From: Hybos culiciformis
Taxonomy: Eukaryota; Arthropoda; Insecta; Diptera; Hybotidae
Length of the DNA: 64,000 bases
Assembly (NCBI GenBank): GCA_964007475.1
Contig: OZ023274.1
Span: 29,567,250 to 29,631,249 of the forward strand
Direction: 5' to 3'
Positions 12,601-23,453 of this stretch are shown in pieces. The notes beneath the pieces are model-generated. The model did not search any database. It was not told the DNA's origin and saw nothing but the letters and a program-made list of their open reading frames with translations. The translations under genes and the position numbers were made by a program. Position 1 is the first letter of the stretch. Each line of letters starts with the position of its first letter.

Positions 12601-14283
12601 GTTTTTTTTTGTTTCATTTTTATTTTCGATCAAAAGTATAGGAGAAAGGAATCTATTATATAAAAGACATCTAAACCCTAATAAAAAAAATAAAAAATAA
12701 AATACAAAGCTATAAGAACATCAATTGTTGTATACAATTTTATATGCAATTCCTTCCGTTGGCAAAAAAAAAGTTTACAAGAAATTACTATATAAACATT
12801 GCCAAGAGGTGCAATCTCACAGCATTGAATAAAAAAAAAAAAATTGCCTTATAGTGAAAAAATATATATATTTTGAAGTATGAGGATATATTTTTATATG
12901 TTTTTGGCCAAGAATAAAAAAAAAAAAAACAAAATTTATATAAATACTAAATACACATATATTTTAAAAGCATTTTATATATTAGGACATAAAATTAATT
13001 ATTACACAGTAAAAAAAATTGGGCTTTTTTTACTCTTTTTTTTACTCAGAAACAAGAGTGTAAGCTCGACTTACACATTTTAGTAGGTAGTTTTTCATTT
13101 TAATTTACAATTTTTTTATCTTTTTTTTAATAATTATTCATCTTTTTTTAGAAAAAAACTGGTTTTACTAAAATAAGAGAATTAATTTATATCATTATGA
13201 ATACATTATATTTTTTTGTTGTTGTTAATTTTAAACTTAAAATAGGTTAAATGAATGTAAAATTTAGCACAACGGAGATTAATTTTTAATTTTAAAATAT
13301 GTTATTTTCTACTGTTTTAATCTATTTTTGGTTACTTTAAATCAATAAATGGATAAGTTTTTATATAATTATAGTAACGAATTCACTATTAGGGATTAAA
13401 AGTACATTTCATTTATTACTTTTTAGACTTTTTAAAATAATTTATTATTTTTAAATTTTAAAAAAGTTCCAAGTGACCGCCGGCTATACTTTTGAAGGCT
13501 TTTTTTTACTGTGTGTGTAGGTATATATAGTAAAATACATTTATGTATATAATGATCAAATTTATTTAACGATTCCTAAATAAATTAAAGCTTAAGTGAA
13601 TAACGAGCACTTCGAAATGTTAATTAATTTTCACAAAAAAAAAAAACATTAAAACATGTAAGATCTCCACTTAAGAGTACGAATAAATATTCGAATTCTT
13701 TTGAGTTCTAATTAGAAATTTTCTTCTAGACGGAAAAAAAATTAATCAAGGAATATAATAATAGCCACATGACATAATTTTGTTAACCGTTTTATATTAA
13801 AATTAATTCTCATAATTATGTGGAGCTTTAATAAGAGCTTATTAATTTTATCCTCAAATGAAGATATTAGCATCATATAGATGTCTGCTAATATCTTCAA
13901 AATTCGTCAAATACTTAAGATTTAAAATGTCTAATTTATAATTAAAGCTTGATTTTGAATATATATTTAATTATAAACTCATAACATATGAGTTTTCTAT
14001 TATAGTTTTCTATTATATATTATGTAACTCAACAAGAAACAAATTAAGTTTAGCCTTCATTTTGAAACATACACATTATGTTAAAGTTTGGTGTTTAGCT
14101 TTAAAAATATATTTATAAGTATGTATAAATTTTAACAACATACAATATATATTTTTGATCAAATGCCAAATTGGTTTTCTACAGGCCACTGCTTTCTATA
14201 CGATATTATCCTTTTGACATTTAAGTGTTGTTTCAAATAATAAAAGAACACATAGCAAAAAAAAAAACGATCATCATACATAG
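9676..14283. other. Long AT-rich non-coding stretch
   Basis: No coding-like open frame, RNA gene or complete inverted repeat. A segment near 10080-10145 (CCATACACCAACGGGTACAT and GACGTAGTCATATTCAATA) resembles 7055-7130, suggesting a diverged dispersed repeat. The rest is simple A/T-rich sequence. Confidence 0.45.
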
Positions 14284-14481
14284 TGTATATGTTACGGCGA
14301 ATGTGCGAATTCCGGTGAATGTGAGTTTAAAAACCCCTAATTTTGAAATTACATTACATTTACCGGCCCGATTGGCCCCATTTTTGTGGCAAATCGGGCT
14401 GGTAAATGTACTGTAATATTGACATTTACCAAAAGTAAACTCACATTCACCGGAATTCGCACATTCCCCGTAACATATACA
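14284..14481. mobile_element. MITE family A, copy 1
   Basis: The ends TGTATATGTTACGGCGAATG and its near-exact complement (CCCCGTAACATATACA) form inverted repeats of over 45 bp. They include GCGAATTCCGGTGAATGTGAG on the left and CTCACATTCACCGGAATTCG on the right. A central inner inverted repeat has GCCCGATTGG and AATCGGGC. About 198 bp, no coding capacity. Related copies lie at 26533-27293 and 32165-32370. Superfamily unassigned. Confidence 0.85.
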
Positions 14482-15020
14482 TTTTAAAATCAAATATGTA
14501 AGTATAGTATGTAGACTCCAGTACCTTTTGTTTGGCACCAATTTGAAAAAAAAATAAAAACATTTTTTATTAAATTATTTTATATATTTTAGAGCCGTTT
14601 TGCACATTCCTTTTTTTCAGGACTTTTTACACTCCTTTTTTCAGGATTTTTTTTTTTCAATACTTTTACACAAAAGGCAAAAAAATGACACTACTTAGAC
14701 ATTTCAAGATGTATATGAATTTAAAAAATATATATATGTATACCGAAAATATGTATATATTATATGAATGTAATAATATAATACTTATTTTTATTTTAAG
14801 AATATTATAAATTAACTAGCTGTATCCGCACACACGTTGTTGTGAAACACACGTTTTAAGTGAAATTTTTGTTGTCAGATTGATGAACAATTATAAGAGC
14901 TAGTTATTTTATAAATTTGGGAAAATATCTAAGAATTAATATTTATCATTTCTACTTATTCAACACTTAAATTGTATGAAATCGAATGATATCCTTCCCT
15001 GAAACTGGTTTCCAAACCAA
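14482..15020. other. AT-rich spacer
   Basis: Poly-T/poly-A tracts around TTTTTCAGGACTTTT repeats near 14605-14665 and an AT microsatellite. No gene seen. Confidence 0.45.
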
Positions 15021-15024
15021 ACCA

Positions 15025-16180
15025 AATTTGTGTTTTTATCCATTTCCTCTTTTTATGAATCAAATTTGAATGAAATCGGAAGAACTTTTGCAGAGGGATT
15101 TCTGGGTAGGGTGCTATTCAAATTTAAAATAGCCTATAACGATCCCGAGACAAAGAGACGGTGTAAATTTCGAAACGATCGGTTGAGTGGTTTAGTTTTT
15201 AATATTTTGTAGTTATTTTATTAGTAATAAAGAAATTGATTTCTATATATTCGAAGAGGTGCCAAATTTTTTGTTACGAAATTCGTGTGTTTATGTACCA
15301 AATTTAAATGAAATCGAACAAACTTTTGAAATCTTTCCCTAGGGTAGGAGGTCAATAAATTTTTTGTTACGAAATTTGTGTGTAATTATTTTCTCTTTTT
15401 ACATGCCAAATTTGAATGAAATCGGACGAACTTTTAAAATCCGCCCCCAGGTGAGGTCCCTGGGTAGGAAGTCAAAAAATTTTTTGTTAAGAAAATGTGT
15501 GTAATCAGTTCTTCTTTTTACATACCAAATTTGAATGAAATGACGAAATTTTGAGGTCCGCCCCCCGGGGAAGTCTCTGGGTAGGAGGTCAACAAATTTT
15601 TTGTTACTAAATTTGTGTGTAATCAGTTCCTCTTCTTACGTACCAAATTTGAATCAAATCGGACGAACTTTTGAAGTCCGCCCCGAGGGGAGGTTCCTAT
15701 GGTAGGAGGTCAACAAATTCTTTGTTACGAATTTTGTGTGTAATCAGCTTCTCTTTTTAAATACCAAATTTGAATGAAATCGGACGAACTTTTGAAGTCC
15801 TCCCCCAGGGGCGGTCTTTGGGTAGGAGGTCAACAAAGTTTTTTGTTACGAAATTTGTGTGTAATCAGCTCCTCTTTTTACATACCAAATTTGAATGAAA
15901 TCGGACGAAATTTTAAAATCCGCCCCAATGAGAAGTCCCGGGGTAAGAGGTTCCTGGGTAGGAGGTCAACAAATTTTTTGTTACGGAATTTGTGTGTAAT
16001 CACTTCCTCTTTTTACGTAAAAAATTTGAATGAAATCGGACGAACTTTTGAAGTCTGCGCCCGGAGGAGGTCCCTGGGGTATGGAAAATAGATAGTAGCC
16101 GATTCTCAGACCTACTGAATACGCATATAAAATTTGGTAAAAATCGGTAAAGCCGTTTCGGAGGAGTACGGTAACTAACA
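15025..16180 (+). repeat. Tandem array, about eight units of roughly 118 bp
   Basis: The core CCAAATTTGAATGAAATCGG recurs at about 15060, 15298, 15416, 15525, 15643, 15764, 15885 and 16019 (spacing mostly 109-134). Each is followed by ACGAACTTTTGAAGTCCGCC, a GC-rich CCCAGGGG segment and a GGTAGGAGGTCAAC segment. The array is closed by AAATTTGGTAAAAATCGGTA and AAGCCGTTTCGGAGGAGTA. Such tandem blocks and closing sequences are common in 3' regions of insect retroelements. No retroelement coding sequence adjoins it. The open frames it generates (for example 15774-16091) are not genes. Confidence 0.85.
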
Positions 16181-16500
16181 TTGTGACATGGAAATTTTAG
16201 ATAATTTTATTTATAAAATTATTTTCTTTTTTAAATTACTGTGAAATTAACAAATTTAAAATCAAACGAAAAAAAAATTACTTTGTTTTTGAATTAAAAT
16301 AAAATAACAGTCAAATAAATGACAAATAAATAAATGACAAAAACATATCAAAAAAATGAATGAAAAAAAAGTCAGGCAAGAAAATTTTCATTCCTGACGA
16401 CTTTTTCTTTTATCTCAACTTTTTGTACGAATTTAATTTTCAACATTTTATTATTCTTATGTTTTACTGATCAAAATTTAATTTACAAACAATTTTACAA

Positions 16501-16749
16501 TTAATGAAAACAAAACTTAGAACACATATTATCGGAGCGGCGTCCAGTCCCATTAAATTTGAATACAATCATATTATACCCATTGTAAAATATAATAATT
16601 TCTGTAGCAAAATTTTTTATAGAAATGTACCTACACTTCAAACCTAAACCTGAATCTGACATTTTATCACCGAAAAAAGAATTTCGGACTACTTCTTCAA
16701 TTTTTAATTGAATTATAATAAAATTTTTCATTCCAACACTTACTTTCAA
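16501..16749 (-). CDS. Unrecognised open frame, possible exon or element remnant
   Basis: An 82-codon frame. Its residue mix (SFFGDKMSDSGLGLKC, NGTGRRSDN) is less A/T-driven than neighbouring chance frames. On the minus strand its 5' side carries a GTAAGTG string that would be a donor only in another arrangement, so the exon limits are unclear. No domain recognised and no partner gene nearby. It may be chance. Confidence 0.2.
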   Translation of the reverse strand: MKVSVGMKNFIIIQLKIEEVVRNSFFGDKMSDSGLGLKCRYISIKNFATEIIIFYNGYNMIVFKFNGTGRRSDNMCSKFCFH

Positions 16750-17545
16750 AATTAAATTTATGCTTCGTTAAAGATATTATTTTGTTTTATTTTTATTTTT
16801 GCAAACCTATAGTTTTTTAAAATATTAAGTGTTCTTTGTATTACATAGATTTCTACTAAAAAAAATAGATAAAAAAAAAAAAACTATAGTTTCACAAGGA
16901 CTTTTCCCTTTTTAGAATTTTCCCTGTTGCTAACAATTCCAAAATTTTCAAGCAAAAAAAAAAAAAAAATTTATATAAAATGCAGAAAATTAAAATGCGC
17001 ATTCAATATATTTATTCATATTTAAACATACAATTTTCGTATTAAAAAAAAAAACCAAAAACAGAAAAATTTATAATTTTTTTTATTTTACGAAAAAAAC
17101 TTTTTGGCACCTAATATATTTTTGGTTAGAAATATTTATGTCTCAATAAAATGGGGTTAAATAATTTTATGTTTTTTCAATTTTTAAAATTTATTGAAAA
17201 TGGTTTTTCAATTAAAAAAAAAAAAAAAAACATGTTCAACTAAAATCGCCAGAAAACTTCATTAAATTATTAGGAAAAAATTATTCTTAACTTGATTTTA
17301 TATAAAAACATTATGGTAGCTTCTGCATAACATTGCGATCCTTGTATTTTGTTTACATTTGTTTTTTTTCCGAAGCGACAAAAAATAGTCGAATATAATA
17401 TTTGTAAGGGAATTTTTTTTTTTTTTTAAAGCTTAAAATAAGCAATTGTCATAATATTCAGTGACTAATAATTATATTAAAAATTACACATATAAGTTAA
17501 GTATACACAATAACATTTTAATAAAAAACTGATGAGAATCCGAGT

Positions 17546-17669
17546 TTTATCTTTTCTTGCTAACAAAAGTTGTTAGAATTTGGAAAAAAGTGACCAATAT
17601 GGAAATTCGTTATAAAGCTCAAACTGATGATTTAAACAGAGATATAGAAGAATTAAAAAAGACAATTAG
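17546..17669 (+). CDS. Possible short internal exon with coiled-coil character
   Basis: An open stretch reads through an ATG at 17599 into MEIRYKAQTDDLNRDIEELK. This is charged and helix-prone with hydrophobic spacing suited to a coiled coil. It is preceded by a pyrimidine-rich tract (TTTTATCTTTTCTTGC, then AACAAAAG) and followed at 17669 by AG/GTACTA, a possible though weak donor. With no donor use the frame stops at TAA 17674. No family recognised; no other exon of the same gene identified in the window. Confidence 0.25.
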
Positions 17670-17679
17670 GTACTAAAAA

Positions 17680-18635
17680 CTTAAGACTATATGTATCTAC
17701 ATTATAAATAGGATATTTATTATTATAACATATAATTATACATATACTTAAAACTTTAGATTTTAAAGTCATAAAATATTATATACTATATAAATTAGTT
17801 AATAATAAATTCTAATTTCCATTTACCGTATACAGCTATTATTTACTATTTATACATTTCTGTACATTAAGTGTATGTATACCTACCTACCTAATAAAAT
17901 AATGTATTTTAGTGATTTACAAACATAAAATATTTATTATATATATATTACATTAAAATATATTTAATATTATACATGTAATTAAATATTATTCAATCAC
18001 TTAAAATGTAGGTAACCTAACCAGAAGTATTTTCATTATTATTATTTTAATTCATGTCCACTTAAGTATGATTAATTGGAAAATTAAGTTTAATTTTAAT
18101 CAATTAATAAATAATAATAACTTTTGCCCATCATAGAAAGTAAGGAAACTTCAAATATTTTATATGGGTATAATAAATTTATTACATTATGTAATATTAT
18201 TATAATTTTTATTTATTTTTAGTTCTTTTTTTTAAGGTTAAAAGTTAAATGTTAAACAAACTAAGTTTGTTATAGGGATTGAGCATTGAGTGTTAAATGT
18301 ATATCTATTTTCTTTTCTTTCGTTATAGCAAAACACACCATCATCATATAAAATGTTGGAATTTTTTTTTTTTTATATTTTAGTTTTTTTTTTTTGTGTG
18401 TTGATAAATAAAGTAGTTGGTATCTACCTACATTTTAGAAACTTTTTGACATATATAAACTATTACTCACTTTCATAGTCTGGGTATAAAAAGAATAATA
18501 TTTGGTTAAATTTATATAATATATATAAATATATAAATAAAATGATAATGGCTATATGTTTTATATATATTTATGCAAATATATAATTTTATACAATGTT
18601 ATACATAATATGTTAAACATTTAGGACCAAAAAAT

Positions 18636-18692
<57 letters not shown>

Positions 18693-18990
18693 CAAATTTA
18701 ACAAAATATAACGTGATGGTTTAAATTATTTAATAGATGATGGTTTTGCTTTCTAAATTTCTGGAAAAATTTATATAAAAATATTATCGTCTTCTAAAAA
18801 TTTTGGTTACTCGTTTATGGTTCTTGTGTTTATTAGGCCAATAATATACATTTTAACATTGAAATATAGAAAGAAAATTTCCATTTTTTTTAATACTTTG
18901 GAAAGAAAAAAAGAAGCAAAAATGTTTATATTTATGAATGAATTGTAAAAGTGTATAAAATGAACAACATATACTTCTAATTTTATTTAC
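17680..18990. other. AT-rich non-coding stretch with (AT)n
   Basis: Contains an (AT)n microsatellite at about 18637-18690. No gene seen. Confidence 0.5.
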
Positions 18991-19002
18991 TTATATACAT
19001 AC

Positions 19003-19206
19003 TTTGAATCGTGAATATGTCCATTGAGGATTATTAACGCTTCGATGAGTAAAGATTTAATGGTCTTATGAATAACAAATTTTAGTTCTGAATGGTTCAA
19101 ATCCATTACTATGCCCAGCACAGTTTTTTTTATCTTAGCCGTTATGATTTTTTTTATTTTTGATAAACAGCAGCAATCACAGAAAATTACACTCTGCAAC
19201 CTTTCA
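19003..19206 (-). CDS. Possible internal exon, product unknown
   Basis: A minus-strand open stretch bounded by a plausible acceptor (TACTAATTTTAG before 19206, with a branch-like TACTAAT) and a good donor (AAA/GTATGT after 19003). It encodes about 68 residues, including VLGIVMDLNHSELKFVIHKT and a leucine/isoleucine-rich ALIILNGHIHDS end. Composition is more protein-like than nearby chance frames. No domain recognised, and no flanking exons located. Confidence 0.28.
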
Positions 19207-19864
19207 CTAAAATTAGTATTATAATATTGATATTTCTTCAAATACCCAGTACCTACCTTTTTATTTTTCGCATATCTTATTTATATAACCAATTTAATGT
19301 CACCAAAAACTAAGTAATAAATCATCAAGTATTTTATCCTTTATTCAACCCATCGTTTTATTATATCCTTTCATTTAATGAAATATTTTTGTGAAAAAAA
19401 AAAAATAATTCTGTGGTCAATATAAAATGATGAGGAAAAAAAATAATTCTATTAATTTTCTTTTTTCTAATTTTTTTTCCAAAATTCTTTTATTCTGAAA
19501 AATTTTTCTCCAGAATATTTTTATTCAAAACTTTTTTAGCTGATGGTATAAATTCTCACAGTTGTATACTATACATTTAAAAAATATATGTACATATATT
19601 TATAATTTGCTTAAAAATTCACAAAAAATTGTATTTGGCATATTGTTGGGAATTTTCAGATAAAATTCGATGTCTTTATATTGAAGAAAAATACAAGAGT
19701 ATATATTTTTCGTTTTTAAATTCTACGCTTGGACTGAAAATATATAAAATAGAACTTCGGCTTTTTACAAAATTATTATAAAGATAATTGCATTTTATAA
19801 TCATATGTGAGCTTTGAATATTCATTTAAAAAAAAATCATATTGAGCAAATTAACATTTACCTA

Positions 19865-20130
19865 TAGTTTATATTATAGTCCAACCGTGGTTTAGTCGAA
19901 ATGTGGTTGAAGTCCAAAATGCATGTGGTTGAACTGAGAACAAAAAGAAACAAAACAAACAGCTGTTGGTTATACTTTTAACAGGGTTACCCGTTAACAT
20001 GGAAAAAGTTAACTTAATCGAGCGAATTTCTTGGGCTCATAGTCAGGTTACCACTTTTTCAACTCAACCACCGTTTACATGTAGTTGAACCCTAGTTGAA
20101 CCTGGTTTCAACTCTCCATGTAAACTAAGT
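19865..20130. mobile_element. Possible MITE with diverged inverted ends
   Basis: Left TAGTTTATATTATAGTCCAACC and right GGTTTCAACTCTCCATGTAAACTA are loosely complementary. Inside are repeated GTGGTTGAA / TTCAACCAC motifs in both orientations. No clear target duplication was identified. Tentative. Confidence 0.35.
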
Positions 20131-23100
20131 AATTCGTACAACTTGATTTTCTAATTATTTAAACACCCCAATACAATTATAATAATCTGAAATAGAAAAT
20201 TTTTATTGCAACCTGCAATTTGGTTGTTTTTGATCATGTTTTTTTTTTCAAATCTAATTATTTCGGTTTAAGTCTTGTATTATATGGTTCTCAATTTAAT
20301 TAACAAAATAAAGTATGAAAAAAAAAAATTATAATATTTTTTAATTGAAATATCAACAACTATTACTGTCATTATTTATGTTGTACATATACTTTAACGT
20401 ACAATAAAAAAATTCTTTTTTAATTTGGAATTTGATATCAAAAATTTTAATGCTTCGAAAAAATGTTAACAAATTTTCTTTTTTAAACTGTGTTCGTAAA
20501 TTTACATAAAAGATTTTATAAAGAGTATAAAACCTTTTTCAGAACAGGAAAAAAATATGTATATATAATATATATATGTACTATAATATAAAAATGAACT
20601 TAAATACTAGAAAATCGCCATTGACATTGATTAATCACTGAGCTCCCACTTATCCTCAAGTTGTATAAACTTAATAGAAAATTGAACATTAAAAAAAAGA
20701 AAAAACTCCAACGAATAATATTATTGAAGAATAAACTTTAAAATTATCTTAATGATTATATAATTTGAGTATAACGTTAATACATAATGTATATAGGTAT
20801 AGGTTCTTATATATATTGAACTATAGGTATTACATATACATATACTATATGTATAAAATATAATTTAATCTTAATATTTTTCATTCACTCTTTTCCCTTT
20901 AATTTTATTTTGGAATTGTATCTATAGGATAGTATTTATGGAAAAGTTAAGTTTATTTTTGAAAATTGTAAGTGTGTAACAACTGACAAAATCCCGTCCA
21001 GGTCATGGTTACTGGTTACTGGTCATGGTCGTAGAGTCAATCAAATTCCGAATGGCTTTCTTTTGCTGATGGTTTATGATCTCCAAAGGCGCCGACTCTA
21101 CAGCGTAGTGACGTAAAATAAATACGATTTAACTAGGAAACTGACTACACAGATTATTATGAGTTATGACTTGTCAGGAATTATTAGGACATGTGCAAAT
21201 GAGATAGTTATGTAGGGAAAGAAAGAAATAGAAGATATTTTAAAAATTAACGAGGTAGATTATTTTTAGAAAAGGAGTTCAAGCTTAAGCATTTTTCTTG
21301 AATTAGAAGGAGACTAGTAAATATTAAAACACGGGCATCAGCAAAAATTGGTAAATTTCGGTTTTATTAAGGTTAAAGAATTTAAGAGCGTTACGTGAGA
21401 AAAAAAAATTCTTGATTCGATTATAACGTTAAGAACCTTGTTGAAGTGTACTGATAAATAAACATCTTTTAATTATAAGTGATCTACTAATTGGACAATG
21501 TTGTATCAATAATATGTAAATTAAATTAGGCATAAATTTGGTATATGCTATTAGCTCCACAACCTTTTTCATATGCGGCACACTAGTTTTTTTCTGAAAT
21601 TCTGACGCACACCATATTTGAAAATATATAACATAATAAAAAAAATCTCTACGAAAAATTTATAATGTTATTTTGATATAATACCAAAATAATTTATTTG
21701 TTCTCGATCTCCATCAATTCTCGATTAATTCTTGTTGTAAGACCATCTGTCACAGTTGTTTTTGTTTCAACCCGTTTAATTTATCGAAGCACGTTCTTTC
21801 GGATCGAAGATAATTTCCCGTAATTTGGAAATTTTGGGGTGTCAGTGGGGTATGTTAAGCTGAAAAAGAAGAAACTTATGCTGAAGGACTTCTAAAATCT
21901 CGAAAAATTTTGAATGAAAGAAACAATTAATATCCTTAAAACAATCATTAATTATATAATCATAATCCTAAAAACAATCGTTGAAATTTCCGGCGGCAAT
22001 AGCAATACCGTACAATGGCCATCGTATAAGATACAAATTTTTATACATACAGTATTAACAATAATAGATAAAATAAATAACTGGTAACTAAAACAGACTT
22101 TATCCTTCTTATTTGACATTGGAATCTTAATATTAGAAAATTTATATTAAGAACCTGATATTTAACACCATAAAGATAAAAAATACTAAAAATGGAATAA
22201 ATTTCATATTATTGTAAAACGTATGTAATGTTGAATATTTCTTTTTTTTTGTCGACAAATGGCTATTAAAAACTCATTAAAACACCAACACAAAAACAAT
22301 CAAATATATATAAAAAAAGAAAACACTCTTGGTTTTCATCATCAACTTAATAAAACATATAAATCCCTCTTTGCAAAATACGTAGTATCCTTTTTTTTTT
22401 TTTTTCGAAAGAAAAAATTTCATGAAAATTTATTGCAACATACATATTTAACACAAATCAAGTTTTCTGTAACATACTAGAACTATCACCCCATCATTAA
22501 CAAAAATTGTTCCTTTAAATTAAATAAAATTTAAAATTTTTAATTATTATACACTATTTTGATCAAGTCATTGCATTTATTATGCTTTATATTCTGATTC
22601 CCAGTGTTATTAGATATAGTCGATATCGGATAATGAGATACTTATCTAGAAGCGTTTTCATATACAAATTAGAGTCTCCGAAAAATAGAATATTAATGAT
22701 TTTTTCCCTACTCTCTACACCAGAACTTAATAACTAAATAAGACAATGAACTAAACCATTAACCATAGGCTATTTAACATAGTCCATATCTAAAAATAAT
22801 TTTTCGTAACTTCGAAAATGAAAAATAAAAAAAAAAACAATTTGAAATAACATTCATTTTAAGAATATTGTTTTTGATCAAATTCGTTTCCATTTTCTTT
22901 ATATTTTCCATATAAAAAAAAACTGGACGAACTTTTGGAGTATGCAACAGGAATAATTACAAAAACTTCTGAAAATAAAATAAATAAATATTAAACAATC
23001 AAGAATAATTTTTTTTATTTTATTTTTTTTTTTCACGTTTCCGTTTTTATTATTACTTTTATTATTTTTCAGTTTATGCAAATTAAAATATAATCACTGT

Positions 23101-23440
23101 ACATTTATTTCCAATTATACAATATTATTATTATTATTTTTCCACCAAAATAACACTTTTTATTCAGAAATTTAAAATAACAATAATAACTTTAATATAT
23201 TACAATTAACATTACATTAATATAAAGGTTGTTGTTGTTTTTTTTTTTTTTTTTAATAATCTTAACATATAAATTTTTATATTAAAAAAAAAAAATGAGA
23301 TAAATTCAACTGCGATTCTCAGATAAAAAATAATGTATCAATTACTGAAAATAGATATTTCTGTTTATCATCCAATTTATGTACTACTTAATATATAATA
23401 CAAAAATATACATATACGTATATTTCTTTTATCAAGAATA
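20131..23440. other. Intergenic sequence downstream of the Fox gene
   Basis: No gene seen. 21545-21625 (CCACAACCTTTTTCATATGC, GGCACACTAGTTTTTTTCTG) resembles a hAT 3' terminal region and is probably a decayed copy. 20990-21110 is less A/T-rich (TACTGGTTACTGGTCATGG, GGCGCCGACTCTACAGCG) but not recognised. A possible poly(A) signal for the minus-strand Fox gene, AATAAA, is at 23159-23164. Confidence 0.4.
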
Positions 23441-23453
23441 GTAGTTATAATCA

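Noticed and set aside
15774..16091. 105-codon frame in the 118-bp array
   Set aside because: Translation of a tandem repeat whose unit length is not a stable multiple of three; neighbouring units are out of frame.
17531..17555. Second hammerhead core (CTGATGAG at 17531)
   Set aside because: No stem II and no GAAAC partner downstream.
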